DNA of 64,000 nt, from the NCBI RefSeq assembly GCF_030272615.1, contig NC_081415.1:631765041-631829040 (forward strand), written 5' to 3'. Position 1 is the first letter of the stretch. Each line of letters begins with the position of its first letter. Origin of the DNA: Cryptomeria japonica (lineage: Eukaryota > Streptophyta > Pinopsida > Cupressales > Cupressaceae). Position numbers and translations under genes: made by a program. The notes below the pieces were generated by a model. It saw only the letters and a list, made by a program, of their open reading frames with translations, searched no databases and was not told where the DNA came from. Below, in pieces: positions 56,150 to 64,000 of the stretch.

Positions 56150-59110
56150 ATGCCTATTGAGACAAGGTCAAAATCTAAAAAGATGGGCGAACCAACGTAT
56201 CAACCCATCGACAACATATCAAATTCACAGTTTCAAACTAGTCAAACAGTACAAATTGAAGTTTCATCAAACACATCATTACCACCATATGGAATGGTTC
56301 AACTTGGACCACCTCCATTATATGAACCAGTATTTGTACCCATGAAACCAGGACATGGGAGTGTTCCACCAACACCAAGAGGAAACACACCTTTCGATTG
56401 GAATCAACCAAACCTGCAACATGAAATTCAAACATTACATGAGAAACAAACTCTTTCACAAGGATTTGGTTCAGATCAAGGCATTCAACAAGAAACAAAT
56501 CAAAACATTTTACCAGATTCTTCATCAGATTTTGATTCTTCTAATGATGTTGATATGTTCCTTCAAGATCCAAAGTTGACAAAAAAGATGGATAAATTCT
56601 TGAACAAGGTCTTTAAGATGTTCCCACAAAAATATCTTGACATGATGAGTAATGTGACCTCCTCAAGTGAGCAAATCAATGTGCAAAAACAACAAGGCAG
56701 TGAGCTGTTAAGTTTCTCTCCACATCCAAATGAAGAAAATGTGCAAGAAGAAACTCAACCTACCTTGATGAGTAAACATGCTTCAAAGGCATTAACAGTG
56801 ACTATTCCTCAAAAGTCACCATTTGAGACAATAAATAATCCATTATTTAACACAACACCTGTAACACAAGATCAAATGAAGACCACACAAATATTGACAG
56901 CTGTCCCTCAACAAGAAGTGGTTCCTCATATGCATAAAATTGGATCAAAATCTAAGATTCAAGAAAGCTTCACAATTGGAATGCCTGATATCAACAATGT
57001 CCAAAACAATTCTACAATGCAACAAAGTTCCTATGTCCCACTAAGTTCAATATATTTACCAAACACTCAAGTACTTGTTATGCAGACTATTGTGACAAAT
57101 CCTTCGATAATGGCGACACAAAGAGCTACAGATAGTGGTTTGCACCAACAACAAATGTTGCAACAATTGAGTAATACACAAAAAGTACAATCGAATGTGC
57201 AAACAAACAATGCACAACAACAACAATATCGCATTTGACAACAAGTTGCAGAGCCTTCTGCCCCTTTACGAGTTAATGCAAACTTGCAACCACCACAATG
57301 GATTGGACAAACAACACAACAAGTCAACGCAAGTGCCATACCCCATCTTAAGGAGAAACAACAAAAACCACCCAAACAAAGTTTTTTGCAAATGATGGGA
57401 TTTACACCGCGACAACAACAATTGGTATAAAGTCAGAAAATTCTGATTTGTTAGCATCAACAACAACATGTGCCTCAATATGTACCAAGACAAACAAGCT
57501 ATCATACTTCACAACTGCAATTGATGCCCATGCAATATCAACAACACCCTCAATTGCAATATCAACCTAGGCTACATACGATGATGCCACCACAAGAAGC
57601 ACAACAACAAGGTCAATATCAAGGCATGGCACAACCACAACAACAAGAGGTGTACCAAGAGCATTATATGCCGGAGACACCAAAGATGGCAATTTCAGAG
57701 CATCAACAACCAATCGAAAACACGATGTATCGACAAAGAGTACCTACCAGGATTAATGATGGACCTCCAAAATCTGATACAATTGCGCAATAGCTTGAGA
57801 AGTTGCAACGACAAGTCGACGCATTAGAAACCAAAGGAACAAAGAAGTTGTACACAGATCAAGATTTATGTCCTAATCCATTTGACAAGAGCTTATACAT
57901 GCCTCCATTCCCTAAGCATTTTGAGGCACCTAATTTTGAGAAATATAAAGGGAATGGTAATCCAAAAGATCACATTCGAGCATTTTTCGCGGCATGTACT
58001 AAGGTGAGTTATGAGGAAACATATTTAATGCGCTTATTTGCATGAAGTCTCATGGGACAAGCCATGGATTGGTATTTGCATCTGCCAGGAAATATAAAGA
58101 CTTGGTCAGAACTGGCTCAAAAGTTTATATCTCACTTCACGTTCAACATCGATAGTGACGTGACCATGTCAGATTTATGCAACACCAAGCAAAAGCAAGG
58201 TGAACCATTAGTGACTTTCTTGCAATGATGGCGAAGCTTGTATAGTCATTCTTCCCTAGATATACCTGAAGAACAACAAGTGAATTTGTTTATCCAAAAT
58301 TTGGTCCCAGAAATGATGTATGAACTAAAATTGAAAAGTCCCAGTACTATCGAGAAACTCATTAAGAAAGGGATGAACATTGAAACCACTCTTGTAGCCA
58401 AGGGAATCATTAAGCTTAACAAAGATAGTGAAAACACAAACAATTCAGGGGACAGAAATAGATTTTGGTACAAAAATAAGAATGTCACTAATGATGGAGT
58501 TGTTGATGCAAGAACGGCGAATGCAAATCAACCCCCGTTCACAATCAAGAAATTGAGTGTTCCTAATATGTCAACTATGGAACAAAATCAAACACCAATG
58601 AGCAATGTTACTCAACAGCCGCAATACCAACAACATACTCAACAATACACTCAACAATATAATCAACAACAAGGCCAACAACAAAACCAGCAACGCAAAC
58701 CTTTCCGGTCAAGAGATGGACCTCCTCGACAGTTTACGCCATTGGGAGAGCCTATTGAATCAGTAATGAAATAATTAATACAAGCAAAATTTATCAAGTT
58801 ACCAGATATCAAGGCAGAACCAGTGGTAAAGCCACATTGGTGGAATGATAATGCCTATTGTGAATACCATCGGTCAAAAGGGCATAAAACTGCATCATGT
58901 TTTCAATTGAAACATATGATTCAAGACTTGTTAGAGCAAGGAGTAATTGAGGTAGATCCGCCCAACGCGACCTCTAACACTGATCATACAATTTTCAAAA
59001 CTCCTTTGCTTGATCATGACAAGGGTAAAGCATCCTCTTCAAACTCTACCCAAACAACAAATTATGCAAATACTGGTTATAACAATGTCATAAATTGTTT
59101 TCATGTGTCA
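56150..59110 (+). pseudogene. E5 gag
   Basis: The first frame (56,150-57,238, MPIETRSKSKKMGEP) is Gln/Asn/Pro-rich and ends in a poly-Gln stretch at a TGA. The same frame resumes to 57,793 and then carries the retrotrans_gag core (about 57,860-58,390): DLCPNPFDKSLYMPPFPKHF, then GQAMDWYLHLPGN and LNTKQ-like DLCNTKQKQGEPLVTFLQ. Stops at 58,043 and 58,226 fall where Arg is expected. A second Gln-rich tract (58,610-58,690) precedes the knuckle CEYHRSKGHKTASC at 58,859-58,900, followed by LKHMIQDLLEQG. No frameshift. Confidence 0.83.
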
Positions 59111-59179
59111 AATGAGTATGTTTCCAACCTAAGAATAAAGGAACAAGATCCTTCTTGCGCAGTCACCACTTGTTGATCC

Positions 59180-60340
59180 AAAATAGTCCTGAAAGGAGCT
59201 CCTACAGTTCCTCCCAAATCAACTCCTATGAGTCAGTATAATCTCCTAGATCATCTAGGAAAGACACCTGCACATATATCAATCCTTGAGTTGTTGAAAA
59301 TGTCCCCCATGCATCGCGCAGTCCTAGATAAAGCTTTAATTGAGTCCACTGTCCCGACAGACATTGATGTTGACCAGTTTCAAGCCCGAATTGGACATCT
59401 AGCTGTTTCCCAAAATGTTGCATTTTCTGATAATGATATCTCACCTGATAAGCTCCCTCATAATGATCCTTTACATCTTGAAGTCTTTGTCCATAATTGC
59501 AAAATCCGACGAGTCTTGATAGATGGCGGAGCGGGTCTTAATATTTGTACCTTGAGAGTGGTCATTGGCCTTGGTTATACAGAAAATGACATTGATGCTT
59601 CCAGAAGAATAACAATCAAAGCATATGATGATGCTGAGCACCCATCTAAAGGGATAATTACATTGCCTATCAGAGTTGGTCCAATGACAGAAAACACTTT
59701 CTTGCAGGACTTAGACCTCGATCTCCCTTACAATATGATTCTTGGCTGTCCATGGATCCACACAATGAAAGTAGTTCCATCCACTTATCATCAATGTTTA
59801 AAATATCCTTACAATGGAACTGAGATAACAATTCTAGGAGATCCTAATCCATTTCAATTTTGTGCTACTCTAAGGGATTCCCCTCAGTAGCAAGTCCCAG
59901 TCAATAGAGAGGCCCACTCACATAGTTATGTGGATCCTAATGAATTGTTAGATGCTATCAAAGGAAAATTGAAGATACAGGACCAAGGATGCAGAGAGTA
60001 TTCAATGGATCAAACATTCCTCATCGGGAATTTACCAATATCTCCAAAATCATATGGCAAACCACATTTGTTGCAAAAGGAACCTAAGGTAGTTATTCAA
60101 TATCAGTCTCCCACTACATTTACAAGATGGGGTGAACTTGACAAAGAAACTTTAGATGATGATGTCATAGATTGGCTTTATAAGGATCCAACTGAGACCC
60201 CACCTGTTAGGTTGCTGGTGGAACGGTATGGCAAAGGATTTACTATGCTGTAGAAGAAAGGATATGATGGCTGCAGTGGCTTAGGCCCGGACAAGAATGG
60301 AAGGCTAGAACCTATTATACCTGAGATGCGACCTCCAACT
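59180..60340 (+). pseudogene. E5 protease and G-patch
   Basis: The 220-codon frame 59,228-59,890 begins YNLLDHLGKTPAHISILELL and carries a well-kept retropepsin: VLIDGGAGLNICTL with catalytic Asp at 59,522, then ITLPIRVGPM and LPYNMILGCPWIHTM. After a TAG at 59,888 a linker follows, then a G-patch at about 60,220-60,345: ERYGKGFTML, a TAG where E4 has Gln, KKGYDGCSGLG, then a PTLGLGF. The retropepsin active site is more conserved than that of E4 (GAG against GVG). Confidence 0.83.
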
Positions 60341-61140
60341 TTAGGGTTAGGTTTTGTACCATTGCGAATTGGATCCTCATCTACCAAAGTGACCACGTGT
60401 GGAAAGGGGCATGACTCTGATGATGAAACAACACCTGAGGATACCTGACCCAAAACTGATTCCAATGAATGGGAGTGGAGTTCTTTTTCTTCTAGCTCCT
60501 ATGCCCTTGACAATGTTTTCCTTGACCCTGATGATTTGCCTATGGAAGACAAACATGAAATAACTCCCCCTTCTAAAACATGTCCTAATGCTTGGATAGA
60601 GTCATTTTGGGACCCAAGCTCTGAATTAGATACAAGCAGTTCAGACAGTGATACCATGGATGTTTACATCTTTACCATCTCAGTCCTCCCTCTCCTTAAA
60701 ACCGATGATGACATGCCCCTCGTCTATCCCCAGCTTATCCAACATGACCAACAAGAACCACTCACATTGGATTGTTTTCAAAATGACGAAGCAATTGCAG
60801 AATTCCTTGGACTACGGGAAGGCATACCACAAGGTGATCATAAGGTAGGATTTGCTATTGATCTGGATTCTACAGCATATTTTGGGGAGTCAACTCCATC
60901 TTCCAGTCATCAAAATGAAAAAAGGAAAGAAAAAGTACAAAATAAAAAAGATAGGTCTTTGAGTGAAAACCGTAAGGCACTCTTTGATCATACAAAAGTA
61001 AAAATAAAAGACGTACCTGCGGGTGAAAACCTCTCTGAGGCGCCCAAAGGTGGAAGATTGGACATACCCTTATCAAGTCAGGATAGATCAACATTGATTT
61101 TGGAAATGACTAAAGAAATCAATTTGGGTACACCTGACAA
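60341..61140 (+). pseudogene. E5 acidic linker before RT
   Basis: Same frame, with a TGA near 60,446, then open from 60,536. Rich in Asp, Ser and Pro (SELDTSSSDSDTMDVYIFTI), then Lys-rich. It corresponds to the E4 region 37,965-38,850 and has no named domain; its role is unknown. Confidence 0.6.
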
Positions 61141-62040
61141 CCCTAAGGTCATTCATTTCGCTGCTTCTTTATCAAAACAGGAAAAGATAGATTTTGTCAA
61201 TTTCTCTCTTGAGAAAAAGATCAGCTTTGCATGGTCCTATGCAGATATGCCTGGACTTGATCCAGAATTAGTCCTTCATCACTTGCCATTAAAAGCCGAT
61301 GCCAAGCCTGTCAAATAGAAGCTCAGAAAGATGCATCCCCAGGTGGCTCTCTTGGTCAAGGTAGAACTGAAAAAATTACTAGATGTGGGCTTTATCAGAC
61401 CCATTGATTATACAGACTGGATTTCAAATTTGGTACTAGTTAGCAAAGTAACTGGGGGCATCAGAATCTGTACAGATTTTAGGGATCTCAATAAAGCATG
61501 CCCTAAAGATGATTTTCCACTGCCAAATATAGACATCATAGTTGACATGACTGCTGGATATGAGATGCTCTCATTGATGGATGGTTTCTCCGGCTATAAC
61601 CAAATTCGCATTGCTCCTGAAGATCAACATAAGACTGCATTCACATGTACTTGGGGTACCTACTATTGGAATGCGATTCCCTTTGGTCTTAAAAATGCCG
61701 GTGCAACATATCAAAGAGCGATGACGACAATTTTCCATGATTTCATGCATACTTTGATGGAAGACTATGTTGATGACTTATTATGCAAATCTGTCACAAG
61801 AGATAGTCATCTAGCCATCCTGGGCCCAATCTTTGACCAAATGGAGGCCTACAAGCTCATACTCAATCCAAAGAAATGTGTCTTTGGTGTCACAGCTGGC
61901 AAATTACTAGGGTACATTGTTTCTCACCGAGGCATCAAAGTCGACCCGGCCAAGGTTAAAGCAATAATGGATATGCCTCCTCCTTCCAATCTCCGTCAAC
62001 TAAGAAGTCTACAAGGAAAGCTATAGTCAATCCGCCGCTT
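61141..62040 (+). pseudogene. E5 reverse transcriptase
   Basis: Contains FAWSYADMPGLDPELVLHHL, a TAG at 61,316 (Gln in E4), then KLRKMHPQVALLVKVELKKL. The core reads ICTDFRDLNKACPKDDFPLP, LMDGFSGYNQIRIAPEDQHK, IPFGLKNAGATYQRAM and YVDD at 61,766-61,777, then NPKKCVFGVTAGKLLGY. It ends in a LRQLRSLQGKL segment with a TAG at 62,024 where E4 has Gln. All catalytic motifs survive. Confidence 0.9.
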
Positions 62041-62530
62041 TATAGCTCAATTGGCAGACAAATGTCATCCATTCCAGCATTTATTGCATAAAGGAGTTGC
62101 TTTTAAATGGACCGAGCAATGTCAGTCGGCATTTCAAGCTCTTAAGGACTATTTGCTATCGCCACCTATTCTAATGCCTCCTATAGAAGGAAAGCCATTT
62201 ATATTGTATATTTCTGCAACTAAAACAACACTAGGAGTTCTCTTGGCGCAACAGGATGAGAATGGCAAAGAGCAAGCTATTTATTATATCAGCCGGACAC
62301 TAGTAGGCTATGAGCTGAATTATTCAACTATTGAACGAGCATGCTTAGCAGTGGTCTTTGCAACACATAAACTCTGATACTATATGTTAAATCACCAAAC
62401 ATTGTTGGTTGCAAAAATTGATCCCTTGAAATACTTGCTTAGCAGAGCAGCTTTGACAGGTTGCCTGGAAAAGTGTGTTATGATCCTCAGTGAATTTGAT
62501 ATTGAGTACATGGAGTGAAAGGCAATAAAA
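62041..62530 (+). pseudogene. E5 RNase H (Ty3-type)
   Basis: Begins after the TAG with an IRRFIAQLADKCHPFQHLL connection segment, then LYISATKTTLGVLLAQQDEN, QAIYYISRTLVGYELNYSTI and VVFATHKL. TGA at 62,375 stands where E4 has Arg (KFRYYM), and another TGA near 62,516 where Arg is expected. Same order as E4. Confidence 0.83.
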
Positions 62531-63080
62531 GGAAAAGTCATAGCGGATCAACTTGCAGAGGCTCCTATTTATGATGATCATCCCATGTTGACAGATTTTC
62601 CGGATGAGTCAGTCTTTGCTCTTACATCTTCTAATGAATGGAAGTTATACTTTGATGGGTCCCATACCAAGTTCGGATCCGGAGCAGGCATATTGTTTGT
62701 CACCCCTCAAGGTGATGCTATTCCCAAGTCCTACAAAATAACTTTTCATTGTACCAATAACATTGCAGAGTATGAAGCACTGGTCACAGGACTCCGAGTA
62801 GCGGTCCACTAGAACATCACACATTTACAAGTCTATGGAGATTCTCAGTTAGTCATCCATCAAGTGAATGATGACTATGAAACAAAAGATGAAAATCTTA
62901 TTCCCTACAAGCATATGGTAGAGGTCTTCAAGACAAAATTCACGGCTATCCATTTCAGTCAAGTTCCAAGAATGCAAAACAAGTCGGCAGATGCGATGGC
63001 TACGATTGCTTCCATGTTAAATATGCCCCACAATATGGACAAATGTGAATTTTTGGTCGAACAGTTGCTTGTCCCTTCTT
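62531..63080 (+). pseudogene. E5 second RNase H (archaeal-type)
   Basis: WKLYFDGSHTKFGSGAGILF (first Asp), NNIAEYEALVTG (Glu), a TAG at 62,810 where E4 has Trp, then QVYGDSQLVIHQV (second Asp) and ADAMATIASML (last Asp). It supports placement of E5 with the Tat/Ogre group. Confidence 0.83.
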
Positions 63081-64000
63081 TTGACATTCTGACAGCAGAT
63101 GTGATGTGCGTTCTTGTTGGCCCTAACTCCCCGTGGTACAATGATGTATATCAATATTTGAAATCCCAAACTTTACCACCTAACCTTTCCACTAACCAAC
63201 GCCGAGCCTTCAACCGACAAATAGCCAAATATGTCATCATTGTCGATACCCTTTACCGTCGTTCCTTTGACCATACCCTCCTTAGGTGTTTGGATTCTGA
63301 CGAAGCACAAATGACTTTACACGAGGTTCACGATGGTATATGTGGGGGCCATTTCAATGGTCTGAGCTTAGCCAAAAAGTTGATTCGTGCTGGGTATTAT
63401 TGGCCCACTCTGGAAAAAGATGTTCACGATTTTGTTAAGAAGTGCTACAAATGCCAGATCCATGGAAATTACATTCATGCACCAGCCCTTTTCTCAATGG
63501 GGATTGGATCTTATTGGCAAGATTCACCCGACATCTGCAAATGGACACAAGTTTATCATTATAGCCACAGAGTATTTTACAAAATGGATCGAGGCTATCC
63601 CCATGACCTATATCACTGGTGTGCAAATTTCAAAATTCCTATTGAATTATATCATATGCAGATATGGGGTTCCCCTTGCCATAGTCACAGATAATGGTCG
63701 TCCCTTCAAGAATAAAGATGTCAAGGAACTCTGTGAAAAGTTTCATATCCAACACCGTTTCTCCAGTCCATACTATCCACAGGGTAATGGTCAAGCCAAA
63801 GCATCAAATAAAACCATTATCAAGATCTTAAAAAAGGTTGTCAATGACATTGGTCGAGATTGGCATGTACAGTTGAATCTAGCACTATGGGCTTATCCCA
63901 CTTCTATCCGCACACCTACTGGCGCAACACCTTATTCCTTGGTGTATGGTGCGGAAGCCATTTTACCCTTGGAAGTGGAGATTCCTTCTTTGCGTGTTTC
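63081..64000 (+). pseudogene. E5 integrase, frameshifted and truncated by the window
   Basis: The zinc finger is intact: LHEVHDGICGGHFNGLSLAK, then GYYWPTLEKDVHDFVKKCYK and C. After NYIHAPA the frame shifts. Compared with E4 (a LAQELQPFTTSWPF segment) about 30 nt are missing near 63,485-63,490. From 63,492 the DDE core continues in the new frame: QWGLDLIGKIHP, KWIEAIPM, VTDNGRPFKNKDVKEL and a GNGQAKASNK segment. Ala-Lys in GQAKASNK replaces the Ala-Glu of E4, so the catalytic Glu is lost. The sequence is cut at the window edge within a LPLEVEIPSLRV segment. Confidence 0.85.

Larger units (their letters stand above)
52350..64000 (+). mobile_element. E5: Ty3/gypsy (Tat/Ogre-like) element, right part outside the window
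   Basis: 5' LTR 52,350-54,012, tRNA-Trp-type primer site, long leader, then gag, protease, G-patch, RT, RNase H, second RNase H and integrase. Coding is in one frame from 56,150 to about 63,480, broken by at least eleven in-frame stops. A deletion in integrase then shifts the frame. The 3' LTR is beyond 64,000, so target duplications cannot be checked. Domain order and motifs match E4 closely, but LTR and primer site differ, so it is a separate family of the same lineage. Confidence 0.87.

Overview
The window looks like nuclear DNA of a seed plant with a large, repeat-laden genome. I favour a gymnosperm such as a conifer, but that is inference. The grounds are one intact plant-type gene, a PPR pseudogene, very long AT-rich spacers, and about 50 kb of nested LTR retrotransposons whose primer-binding sites match plant tRNAs. 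I see no CRISPR, no operon, and no rRNA or tRNA gene.

Layout. 1-11.35 kb is gene-poor sequence. It holds a Ty1/copia gag scrap (1-340), a 201-bp tandem duplication (1124-1524), one complete gene on the minus strand for an NDR1/HIN1-like LEA2 membrane protein (2370-3011), possible LINE remnants (5.8-6.3 kb and 10.5-10.7 kb), and a PPR pseudogene (7.0-7.67 kb).

11,356-51,923 is one LTR retrotransposon, E1, bounded by the target duplication TGTCG and split by younger insertions. E1 (plus strand, tRNA-Trp-type primer site) has gag and protease but no visible reverse transcriptase. Into E1 went E2 (13,215-21,568, minus, duplication ATCTC), another RT-less element that encodes a repetitive acidic protein. 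A solo LTR (25,237-26,400) also lies in E1. Then came E3 (27,396-50,816, minus, duplication AAATG), a Ty1/copia element that landed exactly at the junction of E1's polypurine tract and its 3' LTR. Inside the reverse transcriptase gene of E3 sits E4 (30,190-46,752, duplication CCTTC), a Ty3/gypsy element with two RNase H domains (Tat/Ogre-like). E4 has a tRNA-Lys primer site, 21-bp-phased leader arrays, gag-pro-Gpatch-RT-RNH-aRNH-INT in one frame, an antisense plant-mobile-domain fragment, and a second LTR plus leader in inverted orientation. LTR divergence judged by eye (E1 most, E2 and E3 less, E4 least) agrees with the nesting order.

52,350-64,000 is E5, another Ty3/gypsy element of the same broad group. 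It has a tRNA-Trp primer site, a 47-bp palindrome-bearing minisatellite in the LTR, and gag to integrase. It runs off the right edge of the window.

How they relate. E4 and E5 once coded all replication functions but are now interrupted mainly by in-frame stop codons. E1 and E2 lack RT and share the primer-site type of E5, so they may have depended on E5-like elements. Only the LEA2 gene looks like a working host gene.
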